From [Bacillus] enclensis (GTDB lineage Bacteria > Bacillota > Bacilli > Bacillales > Bacillaceae_B): a stretch of DNA of 64,000 nucleotides. The DNA lies in NCBI RefSeq assembly GCF_001456935.1, contig NZ_KQ758482.1, positions 410,324-474,323 on the forward strand. Direction: 5' to 3'. A program made the position numbers and the translations under genes. Each line of letters opens with the position of its first letter. Positions within the stretch are counted from its first letter, which is position 1. Below are positions 43,712 through 52,394 of this stretch, one piece after another. Below the pieces are notes generated by a model. The model had not been told where the DNA came from. It was given only the letters and a program-made list of their open reading frames with translations, and did not search any database.

Positions 43712-44896
43712 TTAATCTTTATGGATCAGTTGTAAGTTTGAAGTATTGTTCAGACTCACTCCAAACCCTGGTCTGTCATTCAGCTTCACTTTCCCGTTAA
43801 CCGGGATCACTTCTCCTTCTAATAGCGGATAATACTGAGGGACCACTTCATCCGCTTTAGGGCTCATCACCAAGTATTCTGCAAAAGGGCTGTTTGTCTT
43901 TGTTACTACATAATGATAGCTATAAATTCCGCTGCCATGAGGAATGACATATTTTCCATATGATTCTGCCAGGTTCCCAATCTTAATTAATTCTGTTAAC
44001 CCGCCGCACCAGCCAACGTCAGGCTGGACGATGTCCAAATCACAGAATTCCAGAAGCATCCGGAACCCGTACCGGGTAGCCTCATGCTCTCCTCCTGTTA
44101 CAAGGATATTATTTGATGCCCTCTTCTTCAGATCTCTGTAGGCCCAGTAATCATCAGGATTAAAACACTCTTCTATCCATTTAAAACCGAGCTCATCAGA
44201 TTTTTGCATCAGTTTTTGTGCATAAGGGAGGTCTAACGACATCCAGCAATCCCACATCAGCCAGAAGTCATCGCCTACCTTCTCTCTCATCGAAGCTGCG
44301 GTTTCCAGGTTCTTTCTGAGTCCTTCTTCCCCATCGGCCGGACCAAATACTAATGGAAGCTTCCCTCCGATAAACCCCATTTCTTTTGCCAGGTCAGGAC
44401 GCGGCCCTGTCGCATAGCACGGAATTTCTTCACGCACTTTCCCGCCAATCATTGCATAAACCGGCTCCTCGCGAATTTTCCCCAATAGGTCCCATAAAGC
44501 TAAATCGACAGCTGATATCGCATTCATGACTACGCCTTTTCTTCCGTAATACATGGTAGACCGGTACATCTGGTCCCAAATTTGTTCAATATTTTCAACT
44601 GGCTGATCGACAATGAATCGATCCAAGTGGTTCATGACGATCCAGGCAGCAGGAACTCCCCCGGTGGAAATCCCCACTCCCACTTCACCATTGTCTGACT
44701 CAATTTCAACAACCAATGTCTTTAATGCATTTATTCCAAAGCTGGTTCTCGTCTTTTTATAATCCGGATAAATACTCATCGGAGTAGAGATTTGATTCAC
44801 AATCCAGTGTTCTTCTTTCTGATCGTGATAATCTCCCCCGCCGCCGCTTGCTACATAAGCCCTTACTGCCGTAATTTTTCGCCCAGTCACACCCAT
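43712..44896 (-). CDS. rhmD: L-rhamnonate dehydratase-like enolase superfamily enzyme
   Basis: A 394-residue enolase-superfamily enzyme strongly resembling E. coli RhmD: the start RKITAVRAYVASGGGGDYHD, ATGPRPDLAKEMGFIGGKLP, metal ligands in WLMWDCWMSLD, KWIEEC and TGGEHEA, QPDVGWCGGLTE and the catalytic His region PHGSGIYSYH. It dehydrates L-rhamnonate to 2-keto-3-deoxy-L-rhamnonate in the characterised family; related 6-deoxy or C5/C6 aldonates remain possible. AGGAGG precedes the ATG. Lies between the TRAP genes and the dehydrogenase. Confidence 0.85.
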   Translation of the reverse strand: MGVTGRKITAVRAYVASGGGGDYHDQKEEHWIVNQISTPMSIYPDYKKTRTSFGINALKTLVVEIESDNGEVGVGISTGGVPAAWIVMNHLDRFIVDQPVENIEQIWDQMYRSTMYYGRKGVVMNAISAVDLALWDLLGKIREEPVYAMIGGKVREEIPCYATGPRPDLAKEMGFIGGKLPLVFGPADGEEGLRKNLETAASMREKVGDDFWLMWDCWMSLDLPYAQKLMQKSDELGFKWIEECFNPDDYWAYRDLKKRASNNILVTGGEHEATRYGFRMLLEFCDLDIVQPDVGWCGGLTELIKIGNLAESYGKYVIPHGSGIYSYHYVVTKTNSPFAEYLVMSPKADEVVPQYYPLLEGEVIPVNGKVKLNDRPGFGVSLNNTSNLQLIHKD

Positions 44897-44917
44897 GAGT
44901 TACCTCCTGAAAATTTA

Positions 44918-45934
44918 TTAACTTAGAAAAATCTTGCTGTTTTCAACCCTGTTTCCGATGAGATCCAAGAAAGCTTGCTGACCTTCATTTAATTCCCGTT
45001 CTTGAGTCCACCCTTTTATATCAATCTTCGAATCTACGAGAAGATTCACTGCATCATGGAAATCTTGTTTCGTGTAGCAAAAAGAACCTAATACAGTAAT
45101 TTCACTTCTTATGAATACATTTACAGGTAAAGGGGTTTCATCTATACCAAGGCCGATATTCATGATGACCCCTCCCGTATTCACGATACTGGCTGCTTGT
45201 GTACGTGTCGGCAGAAAACCGGCTGCATCAATGACTACATCGATTCCTTCAGGACCAGCCATTTCACTTAATTTCTCTTCAAAGCTTTCTTCATTTGGAT
45301 TTAAAGTATGATTAAAACCGACATTATTCAAGGTGTTCAAACGATCATTGTTAATGTCTGCAATGACTACTTTTCTGGCTCCTAGAATATCTGCCACAAA
45401 ACCACTTAACACTCCGATTGCACCAGCCCCATAAATCAACACATTTGAAAACGGATGCTGTGCCAAGGCCCTTCTGACCGCTCTTAAACAACAAGCTAAA
45501 GGTTCTGATAATGAGGCGGTATACGAATCTAAACTTTTAGGAACCTCTATGACCGAACTCGCCGGCACCACTACATATTCAGCAAATGCACCAGGCCGGT
45601 GGACACCGATGATTTGCCTGTTGTCACATAAATTCTCAAGGCCCCTCCTGCATTTTGGACAACTTCCACAACTGATCAAGGGATTTACAACAACCTTGGA
45701 GCCGATCAATACATTCTGCACCTCATCCCCCATTTCCTCGATATAACCACTGAATTCGTGCCCCATAATGAGTGGAGGTACGCGCAGACTGTTGTGACCC
45801 AGGAATCCTTCAATTTCCGACCCGCAGATCCCGACTACGTCAACCCTGATCAGCACCTCATCTTTTTTGCATTCCGGCATTGGGCGTTCTTCTACATCAA
45901 TTTGTTTTGGACCATTCCAAGATAAGACTTTCAT
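44918..45934 (-). CDS. zinc-dependent sugar-acid (keto-deoxy-aldonate) dehydrogenase, MDR family
   Basis: A 338-residue medium-chain dehydrogenase. Catalytic zinc ligands Cys37 (GICGSE) and His59-Glu60 (MGHEFSG), structural zinc lobe CGSCPKCRRGLENLC, NAD loop VLIYGAGAIGVLSGF followed by VVIADINNDRLN (acidic end of strand 2, so NAD is more likely than NADP). By position it should oxidise the 4-hydroxyl of the RhmD product to the 2,4-diketo acid, the substrate for the FAH-type hydrolase. In the best-known pathway that step uses a short-chain dehydrogenase, so the MDR type is a variation. Substrate is inferred. Confidence 0.8.
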   Translation of the reverse strand: MKVLSWNGPKQIDVEERPMPECKKDEVLIRVDVVGICGSEIEGFLGHNSLRVPPLIMGHEFSGYIEEMGDEVQNVLIGSKVVVNPLISCGSCPKCRRGLENLCDNRQIIGVHRPGAFAEYVVVPASSVIEVPKSLDSYTASLSEPLACCLRAVRRALAQHPFSNVLIYGAGAIGVLSGFVADILGARKVVIADINNDRLNTLNNVGFNHTLNPNEESFEEKLSEMAGPEGIDVVIDAAGFLPTRTQAASIVNTGGVIMNIGLGIDETPLPVNVFIRSEITVLGSFCYTKQDFHDAVNLLVDSKIDIKGWTQERELNEGQQAFLDLIGNRVENSKIFLS

Positions 45935-45944
45935 AGCTTTCCTC

Positions 45945-46841
45945 CTAGTTGACTACTTTGTTTTCTAATACTCCAATTGATTGAATTTCTATTTTGCAGG
46001 AATCACCAGGTTGTAAGAATATTTGAGGGTTGCGGAACACGCCTACTCCATGAGGGGTTCCAGTCGCGATGATATCTCCAGGTTGAAACGTAAACCCTTT
46101 TGATAGATAAGAGATGATGTGTGGAATGTTAAAGATTAGATGTTTTGTGTTAGAATCCTGAAGAGGTTCACCATTAACTTCCAATCTGATGTCTAGGTTG
46201 TGAGGATCTTCAATTTCATCTTTTGTTACAATGACAGGACCTAAGGGAGCAAATGTGTCATAGGATTTCCCACGTACCCACTGTACGTCCTCAAATTGTA
46301 TATCTCGTGCGCTTACATCATTTAATATGGTATAGCCAAATACATGATCAAAGGCTTCTTCCTCCGAAATATTTTTCCCGGCTTTGCCTATGACCACGGC
46401 GAGTTCAGCTTCATAGTCAACCTGTTCTGAATCTGGAGGAAGCACGATGTCTTCTCCATCTGCAATAATGCAAGTCGCCCATTTTGAGAAGATCATTGGC
46501 TTCTTTGGAGGTTCTACATTTTGTTCGATACAATGATCCATGTAATTATTCCCTACACAAACCACCTTTCCAGGATTTGAAATAGGGGCTGCGATTGTCA
46601 CTTCCTGAACAGGTACGGCACTGCCCTCTGTCTTGCTTGGATTTGTCTGCACCCAATCCCATATGTTGTGGATTGCAGTTTGATGGTTTTCAATCAGGGA
46701 AAGCATATCCCCTTCAATGGTGACGCTTTCATTTCTTTCAGCATTATAAAGTTCTGCAAGTTCTGCCAAACAATAAACCAAATCGTTTTCCAGAACTCCA
46801 ATTTTCTTTTCATTTTTCACGTGATAAGTAAGTAGCTTCAT
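45945..46841 (-). CDS. FAH-family 2,4-diketo-3-deoxy-aldonate hydrolase
   Basis: A 298-residue fumarylacetoacetase-fold protein. N-terminal cap, then the catalytic domain from KVVCVGNNYMDHCIEQNVEP with metal-binding acids in DYEAELAVVIGKAGK and LNDVSARDIQFEDVQWVRGK; GDIIATGTPHGVGV near the C-terminus is the family signature. In the diketo-hydrolase pathway such enzymes split 2,4-diketo-3-deoxy-L-rhamnonate to pyruvate and L-lactate. First metabolic gene after the regulator; assignment by context. Confidence 0.82.
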   Translation of the reverse strand: MKLLTYHVKNEKKIGVLENDLVYCLAELAELYNAERNESVTIEGDMLSLIENHQTAIHNIWDWVQTNPSKTEGSAVPVQEVTIAAPISNPGKVVCVGNNYMDHCIEQNVEPPKKPMIFSKWATCIIADGEDIVLPPDSEQVDYEAELAVVIGKAGKNISEEEAFDHVFGYTILNDVSARDIQFEDVQWVRGKSYDTFAPLGPVIVTKDEIEDPHNLDIRLEVNGEPLQDSNTKHLIFNIPHIISYLSKGFTFQPGDIIATGTPHGVGVFRNPQIFLQPGDSCKIEIQSIGVLENKVVN

Positions 46842-46858
46842 CCTATCCCTGCTTTCAT

Positions 46859-47623
46859 TTATTTATTTACAAATGATTGATTTGTAGACAACTTTTTTGC
46901 TAGCTTCATAATTTCTTCAGTAGCCATTTCCCGCTTTTCCTTCCAGCTATTTTCCAACATCGTAAAACTTACTCCCGCTGTGATCTGATTTTCTTGATTA
47001 TAAATAGGGGCTGCTACACAACAAAAACCAATGGCTCCTTCCTGTTCTTCTGTAATAAAGCCGTCTTTTTTTGCTTTCACTAGTTGCTCCCATAGTTCAT
47101 CAACGGTTTCCACCGTATTTTCTGTTTTCTTTTCAAATACTTTTTCAGGATACAACTCTACTAATTCTTCATAATTCAATTGTGATAAATTAATTTTGCC
47201 TATCGCTGAAGCGTAAGCTGGAAATTTCATACCGGGATCTGTTACTAAGCGCGCCGGTGAGCTCCCATCTTCCCTGGCTAAATAAAAAGTTTCTTTCCCT
47301 ACCAACGTCCCCAGTTGAATATGCTCATCAACAATATTAATGGAATTCCTTGCTTCCAATGAAAAGGTTTCCAAAATGTCGTATTGGCTAAAATAAGCGG
47401 AACTATACGATCCCAATACTGGTCCTAATGTATAAAAATCCTGTTTATCTTTTTTAATCCAGCCTATCGTTTCGAGTGTGTTCAACAAGGAGTACATGGA
47501 GCTTTTATTAATATCTAACTTTTTAGAGAGATCAATTAATCTCAATTTGGAAGGGTGATTTGCAATTAACTCAATGATTAAATTAGCTCGTTCTAAAGCA
47601 GGGACCCAATACTTTTGTTTCAT
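46859..47623 (-). CDS. IclR-family transcriptional regulator
   Basis: A 254-residue IclR protein: HTH (LRLIDLSKKLDINKSSMYSL), then the effector domain with FYLAREDGSSPARLVTDPGM, FPAYASAIGKINLSQL and EEQEGAIGFCCVAAPIYNQE. First gene of the operon; GGAGG precedes the ATG. A perfect palindrome directly beside the ribosome site is the likely operator, implying it controls itself and all seven genes. Confidence 0.92.
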   Translation of the reverse strand: MKQKYWVPALERANLIIELIANHPSKLRLIDLSKKLDINKSSMYSLLNTLETIGWIKKDKQDFYTLGPVLGSYSSAYFSQYDILETFSLEARNSINIVDEHIQLGTLVGKETFYLAREDGSSPARLVTDPGMKFPAYASAIGKINLSQLNYEELVELYPEKVFEKKTENTVETVDELWEQLVKAKKDGFITEEQEGAIGFCCVAAPIYNQENQITAGVSFTMLENSWKEKREMATEEIMKLAKKLSTNQSFVNK

Positions 47624-47639
47624 AAACCTTTAACCTCCA

Positions 47640-47659
47640 TGGTTTATTATAATAAACCA
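47640..47659. promoter_or_regulatory. 20-bp perfect palindrome, probable IclR operator
   Basis: TGGTTTATTATAATAAACCA is a perfect inverted repeat 16 bases before the iclR start and touching its GGAGG. It lies downstream of the promoter at 47687-47714, so a bound protein would block elongation or ribosome entry. Confidence 0.75.
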
Positions 47660-47686
47660 AGTTTTATATATTAAACTTATAGGTAA

Positions 47687-47714
47687 ATATTAACACAATT
47701 TTTAAAATTGTCAA
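47687..47714 (-). promoter_or_regulatory. sigma-A-type promoter of the acid-sugar operon
   Basis: On the minus strand TTGACA (47714-47709), 16 bases, TAATAT (47692-47687), 64 bases before the iclR start. Confidence 0.75.
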
Positions 47715-47893
47715 ACTTTTATTTTTGACAAAATCTATAGTCACCTGGTTAGAGAAAGCGGTTTTGTCGTATGTAATCTACATATTGGGCAATCCCGCGC
47801 TAATATAAGAAAAATGGATAATCCTACTAAACAAACACATACTACTTTCTGAGTAAACACATGTTTACATAAAAACAGCAGGAGGTAAGACGA

Positions 47894-48394
47894 ATGAAAA
47901 AGAAAACATTTGCTTTCATGATGGCAGCATTCATGGTTTTCATGACAATGTCGAATGGAGTATCAGCTGTTGAAGGCGGGACTCCGGCAACCAAGGATAT
48001 CGTCGACACTGCAGTGGAAGCCGGCCAGTTCAAAACACTTGCAGCCGCTTTGGAAAAAGCCGGTCTGGTTGAAACATTGAAAGGTGAAGGGCCGTATACG
48101 GTATTCGCGCCGACTGACACTGCATTCGCAAAGCTCTTGAAGAAATTAGGCATTACCGCTGATGAATTACTGGCAAGGGAAGACTTGAAGGACATTCTCC
48201 TCTACCACGTACTTTCCGGTAAAGTGATGTCGACAGATTTAAAAGAAGGCTCACAAGTGGAAACACTGGCCAAGAAACCAGTTCAGATTTCCCTCGATCC
48301 CGTCCGTGTCAATGATGCCAACGTGACTCAGGCGGATATCCAGGCTTCGAATGGGGTTATCCATGTGATCGATGAAGTTTTACTTCCAGAGTAA
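47894..48394 (+). CDS. secreted fasciclin (FAS1) domain protein
   Basis: A 166-residue exported protein: signal peptide [20 protein letters not shown] ending near VSA, then one FAS1 domain: [20 protein letters not shown], the H1 motif [29 protein letters not shown], and the H2 motif [18 protein letters not shown]1 domains mediate adhesion; in bacteria the exact role is often unknown. AGGAGG lies nine bases before the ATG. Monocistronic, closed by a strong terminator. Confidence 0.92.
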   Translation: MKKKTFAFMMAAFMVFMTMSNGVSAVEGGTPATKDIVDTAVEAGQFKTLAAALEKAGLVETLKGEGPYTVFAPTDTAFAKLLKKLGITADELLAREDLKDILLYHVLSGKVMSTDLKEGSQVETLAKKPVQISLDPVRVNDANVTQADIQASNGVIHVIDEVLLPE

Positions 48395-48403
48395 GTTTAC
48401 TAA

Positions 48404-48452
48404 AAAACAGCCTGCCCAAAAATCCGATTACGGATTTGGACAGGCTGTTTTA
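48404..48452. terminator. terminator of the fasciclin gene
   Basis: AACAGCCTGCCCAAAAATCC pairs with GGATTTGGACAGGCTGTTTT around GATTAC. It probably also ends the convergent hydrolase gene. Confidence 0.88.
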
Positions 48453-48463
48453 TTTATGAAAGT

Positions 48464-49111
48464 TCAGATGCGTGTTCCCGGCCGGGTAATCCTTGATTGA
48501 TTAACCGACCCGAGCTCTAAAGTCTTTTTCAGAAGGGCAAACGTTGAATCAAAAGCTTTCTGGCAGAACGCTTTCGAATACGGATTGGCAAATCCATGCT
48601 CAGCGTCAAACAGATGAATGTCGATATTCTGATTCTCTTTCTTCTCAAGTCCCGTGATAAGAGGGTTTACATCAAACGACTTTTCCGTGCTTGAAAAGAA
48701 CAATATTGTACGTGCAATTGGATTCACTTCAACATAGTCTCTTATCCTCGACCCATAGAAACACAGCACGCCTGAAACCCCTTCGTGCTCACTGCATAGC
48801 CAGGCAGCCGTGGCCCCGGCACTGAAACCAACTACATAAATGTTTTTATACTTCCCTCTTTTTCCCTCAATGGATTCCTTGATCTGTGATGCCGCTTTTT
48901 GAAACCCGACATACTTCAAAAAGGTGTCATAAACCTCTTCTTCACTTTCTCCCGCTGATATCCCCGATGGATATAAATTTGGACAGATGACATCAACCTC
49001 AAATTGATCGATCAAACTGGAAATATACCTCATATGCTGATTCACACCGTGAATTTCATGAACGAGAATCACGAGGGTATCGCTTTTCTTATCGGAAAGC
49101 ATACTAAACAA
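48464..49111 (-). CDS. dienelactone hydrolase-like alpha/beta hydrolase
   Basis: A 215-residue alpha/beta hydrolase of the dienelactone hydrolase group: HEIHGVNQHMR (Glu19 as in DLH), nucleophile Ser97 in VVGFSAGA, where classical dienelactone hydrolase has Cys, and the His172 in DAEHGFANPYS. The C-terminus is extended by about 20 polar residues. It begins 41 bases after the aspartokinase stop on the same strand and could be the last gene of the hom-lysC transcript, although no functional link is obvious. Confidence 0.82.
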   Translation of the reverse strand: MFSMLSDKKSDTLVILVHEIHGVNQHMRYISSLIDQFEVDVICPNLYPSGISAGESEEEVYDTFLKYVGFQKAASQIKESIEGKRGKYKNIYVVGFSAGATAAWLCSEHEGVSGVLCFYGSRIRDYVEVNPIARTILFFSSTEKSFDVNPLITGLEKKENQNIDIHLFDAEHGFANPYSKAFCQKAFDSTFALLKKTLELGSVNQSRITRPGTRI

Positions 49112-49152
49112 CCCCTTCTGAAATTAATTCGGTGCAGTACCTTTCAATCCGC

Positions 49153-50346
49153 TCACAAAACAGCTCTCATTGATTCTACACTATCCAAACCAAAGTGCAT
49201 ATGAAGGATCCTGGCAGCCTTTTCAACATCACTCCTGTCAACGAGCGCACTTATTCCCGCCGGGGATTCCCATATTAACTCCTTCGCAATATGGCAGTCA
49301 TGAAAAATGTTTGTAACGTTCTCTTTTCCCTCATGGGAGTTAATGCGCCCGATCACAGAAATCTTTGATAGGCTTTCTTTCTCTTCTACAGAAGAATAGG
49401 CTTGATTATATTGACCAACGATTCTCTTTACTTCCCGAAAATCCTTATCTTTTACTATGAGGATCAGGGTGTCATTGAATTTAATGATTTCTGTCTCAAT
49501 ATGATGAGAATCGAGATCATAAAGAATCAGTGATTCTCCACCCCGGCAATCATGGATTTTTATAACAGAAATGTCTTTTTGGAAGGCAATTCCGAGAATA
49601 CGGGCTTTTCTCTGTGTTCCTTCACTGATGACGGTTCCCAGTCCCTCATCCATACTGGAGCAAACCACAAGCGGCACAAGATGTTCCTTTGCATGTTTAA
49701 TCGCTCTTGGATGCAGGACACCAGCTCCCATGGCAGCTAATCGCAGCATCTCATCATAGGAGAGGGTGTCGATTTTTGCTACCTGTGGAACGATTCGCGG
49801 ATCCGACGTATACACCCCGTCTACATCCGTATAAATATCACACCTATCCGCTTTTAAAGCGGCGGCAAGAGCAGCTGCGGTTGTATCTGAACCACCCCTG
49901 CCTAACGTCGTTACTTCTCCTATATCTGTGATTCCTTGAAAACCGGCTACCACGACGATGCGTCCTTTTGATAGCTCAGATTTTATCCGATCGGTATTGA
50001 TTGAGGTAATCTTGGCATTTCCGAATACCCCATTCGTTTGGATTCCCGCCTGTCTGCCTGTTAGGGATACGGATTCCAGCCCCCTTTGCTGCAACGCCAT
50101 TGTCAAAAGGGAGATCGTCACCTGTTCACCGGTACTTAAGAGCATATCCATTTCTCTCTTACATGGCTTTGCAGAGAGTTCCCCAGCCAATCTAACGAGT
50201 GTATCTGTCGTTTTATTCATTGCTGATACTACTACGATAACATCATGACCTTTTTCTCTTTCCTTTATGACATGAGAGACCATTCGCTTCATCCGATCTG
50301 TCGTACCAACAGAGGTTCCACCAAACTTTTGAACAATTATACTCAA
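49153..50346 (-). CDS. lysC: aspartokinase
   Basis: A 397-residue aspartate kinase. KFGGTSVGTTDRM at the N-terminus, VVVSAMNKTTDTLV, LGRGGSDTTAAALAAAL and DVDGVYTSDPRIVP in the kinase domain, then two ACT domains (residues about 260-397; e.g. SVIGRINSHEGKENVTNIFH). It phosphorylates aspartate, the entry to Lys/Met/Thr and diaminopimelate. It follows hom by 33 bases. As part of an S-box-controlled unit it is likely the isoenzyme serving methionine; feedback effectors cannot be read from the sequence. Confidence 0.92.
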   Translation of the reverse strand: MSIIVQKFGGTSVGTTDRMKRMVSHVIKEREKGHDVIVVVSAMNKTTDTLVRLAGELSAKPCKREMDMLLSTGEQVTISLLTMALQQRGLESVSLTGRQAGIQTNGVFGNAKITSINTDRIKSELSKGRIVVVAGFQGITDIGEVTTLGRGGSDTTAAALAAALKADRCDIYTDVDGVYTSDPRIVPQVAKIDTLSYDEMLRLAAMGAGVLHPRAIKHAKEHLVPLVVCSSMDEGLGTVISEGTQRKARILGIAFQKDISVIKIHDCRGGESLILYDLDSHHIETEIIKFNDTLILIVKDKDFREVKRIVGQYNQAYSSVEEKESLSKISVIGRINSHEGKENVTNIFHDCHIAKELIWESPAGISALVDRSDVEKAARILHMHFGLDSVESMRAVL

Positions 50347-50379
50347 TGATACCCCTACTTTCTTTTCAGACCTATTTTA

Positions 50380-51627
50380 TTAATGCACTGCAGTTCCAGT
50401 CTTCACTTCATTTTCTAAGGGAATTTCCTTTAGAATAGGCACCGCCTGAATATGACACTGCGTCCGAAGCAGCGATTCCAGTGTCTCTTTCCTGCCTTCA
50501 ACAAATACGTACAAGAAATCTCCAAGCTGAATATGATCCAGTAACGTGAACGATGGGAACCAGTTTTGATATTCATCCCCTTTACGGATTCTTAGAACCC
50601 ATTGGTGTGTACGTTCAACAAGAACCTCCCCGGCCACCGCTCTGCTTTCGGCAGATGCAGTGTACTTCCTTTCGATTAACGAAAGAAAATCCTCTACCAT
50701 TGCGCTGCCTGTAGGCAATTTTCCAGCTCCCGGACCAAGCAAGGTAATTCTTCCTACGAGGCTGCCCTTTAGCGATATCGCATTCTCTACATCCTCCACA
50801 CCGTAAAAGGGATGGGTCTCGTGGACTAGGACGGGTGCTACTTCACCTTTGATGTGGTCGGCTGAATCTCGCCAGAGAGTACCTGCGTGCTTGAACCTTA
50901 ATCGAAAAGATTCCGCTGCCTGAAGCCACTCTGCAGTTAAATGGGATATCCCTTTGCATTGAATATCATTCCAGTCAGGCTGCCGTCCAAAGGCTGTTTG
51001 ACTTAAAATCAACAATTTATAGAACGCATCACGGCCTTCAATATCATTGTTCGGATCGGCTTCAGCGTAGCCCTTCTCCTGAGCAATCTTTAAAGCTGCA
51101 TCAAAGGAAAGACCCCTGGTTCTCATTTGAGATAAGATGAAGTTGGACGTCCCATTCAAAATCCCTTGAATTTGCCGGATTTCATTCACCTTCAGAAGCT
51201 GTCTGATACTGCCGATCACCGGTATTCCTCCAGCTGTCGTTGCTTCAAATCCGACCGATACTCCGTTCCTTTTTGCTTTTTCCAATAGTCCCGGACCATG
51301 TTTCGCAAACATCGCTTTATTGGCGGTGATAATATGAATTCCCTTCTCAATGGCTTTTGTTAAATACGTATAGGTCGGTTCCTCCCCCACGATTGCTTCA
51401 AACATCACGTGGAGGTCCGGGACATCCAGGATATCTTGGAAATCCGTTGTGACGTGTATGGATGGATCAATGTCCCTCTCTTTTGCGGGATCTTTAATAA
51501 GGATGGCCCTTACCTTAACCTCTTTTCCCAGTACTTCCTTCAGTCTGTCCTGATGAGTATCGATTGCTTCACAAACCCCTTGCCCCACCGTTCCGAACCC
51601 GAGTATTGCCACATTAATCGTTGACAT
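50380..51627 (-). CDS. hom: homoserine dehydrogenase
   Basis: A 415-residue enzyme, start at the ATG at 51627 (AGGAGG seven bases upstream; another ATG at 51630). NVAILGFGTVGQGVCEAI binds NAD(P); ITANKAMFAKHGPGL, GFEATTAGGIPVIGSIRQLL and NGTSNFILSQM are the catalytic region; the C-terminal 80 residues form a regulatory domain ending differently from the usual ACT consensus. It reduces aspartate semialdehyde to homoserine. It is placed right after a SAM-I riboswitch and is followed by an aspartokinase, not by thrC-thrB as in B. subtilis. Confidence 0.94.
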   Translation of the reverse strand: MSTINVAILGFGTVGQGVCEAIDTHQDRLKEVLGKEVKVRAILIKDPAKERDIDPSIHVTTDFQDILDVPDLHVMFEAIVGEEPTYTYLTKAIEKGIHIITANKAMFAKHGPGLLEKAKRNGVSVGFEATTAGGIPVIGSIRQLLKVNEIRQIQGILNGTSNFILSQMRTRGLSFDAALKIAQEKGYAEADPNNDIEGRDAFYKLLILSQTAFGRQPDWNDIQCKGISHLTAEWLQAAESFRLRFKHAGTLWRDSADHIKGEVAPVLVHETHPFYGVEDVENAISLKGSLVGRITLLGPGAGKLPTGSAMVEDFLSLIERKYTASAESRAVAGEVLVERTHQWVLRIRKGDEYQNWFPSFTLLDHIQLGDFLYVFVEGRKETLESLLRTQCHIQAVPILKEIPLENEVKTGTAVH

Positions 51628-51707
51628 CATTCATCCTCCTTTTTATGATTTTCACTTTAAGCGCAGGATAGATTCATATGAGCGGAAAAGAAAGGGGTAT
51701 ACAGAAA

Positions 51708-51734
51708 AGCCCTCTTCTTATTAAGAAGAGGGCT
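51708..51734 (-). terminator. riboswitch terminator hairpin
   Basis: On the minus strand AGCCCTCTTCTTAA/TAAGAAGAGGGCTTTT, the expression platform of the S-box element upstream of hom. Confidence 0.9.
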
Positions 51735-51866
51735 AAATAATCATTCTCCTCCCCTTATCTTCCAGATTCATCTGAATCTGTAGGAATTGGCACCTTTACA
51801 GTCTGACACTGCAGGTTGCCGGGCTTCATCGGGCCTATCCCTCCGCCGCTCTTGATAAGAGATCTA
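51735..51866 (-). ncRNA. SAM-I (S-box) riboswitch upstream of hom
   Basis: The minus strand shows the conserved S-box parts in order: CTCTTATCAAGAG (P1 5' side and J1/2), GCGGAGGGA, GGCCCGATGAAGCCCGGCAA, AAAGGTGCCAATTCC, and a closing stem, followed by a terminator. SAM binding is expected to favour the terminator, lowering hom and downstream aspartokinase when SAM is plentiful. Confidence 0.95.
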
Positions 51867-51869
51867 AAA

Positions 51870-52394
51870 TTGTTTTTTGGTATTACTTGTTAATTGAGTA
51901 TGAAGTCGATTATAAAGAGGATTCATTCCATCGTCAATACTATTTTCAGTGTTTTACAAAGATTCTTTCTAAAGTCCCGCTTAGCAAAATCCCGATCGGT
52001 TTTCTTTGGTCTGCAACAAAAAAGCGTTATTCCTTCTTAGATCAACTCCCCCTACGATTTAATAACAATTTTCAACCTTATGTTTGCTTTCTTCTGTACA
52101 TTTTACTTCATACGCTCCTGTATCTTCATTGTAATAACTACATTCTTGCTGAATCGCTTAAGGCATGACAAAAAATTTAAAGGTGAAATTTTGCAGGCAA
52201 ATAGGTTTATGGCCCATTGTAAAGGGTATATATTATTGTTTGTTTTTTTAATAAGGAGTTTTTGACTGGGATTAAACTATAAGATTATAAATTATATTCC
52301 GGGCAAGAGTAGATATGTGTAAGAGCCTTTAGTTCAGACTTATAGGTTCTTTTATGCATGTCAACTTCAAGTAAAAAACAGGGGGAGACATTTT
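51870..52394. other. 525-base gap upstream of the RsbR-like gene
   Basis: A 93-codon plus-strand frame at 51887-52168 has no ribosome site and no recognisable protein features; I do not call it. The region holds the sigma-B-like promoter at 52205. A hairpin AAGAGCCTTTAGTTCAG/CTTATAGGTTCTTTT at 52320-52352 looks like a weak terminator or leader structure. Confidence 0.4.
52205..52229 (+). promoter_or_regulatory. sigma-B-type promoter of the RsbR-like gene
   Basis: GTTTAT, 13 bases, GGGTAT: close to the Bacillus sigma-B consensus GTTTAA-N12-15-GGGTAT, 166 bases before the gene start. Confidence 0.6.

Noticed and set aside
49004..50248. Plus-strand frames opposite lysC
   Set aside because: Antisense shadows of a complete aspartokinase gene.
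51887..52168. 93-codon plus-strand frame upstream of the RsbR-like gene
   Set aside because: No ribosome site, odd composition (long aromatic run), no recognisable homology, and it lies between a riboswitch and a promoter region.
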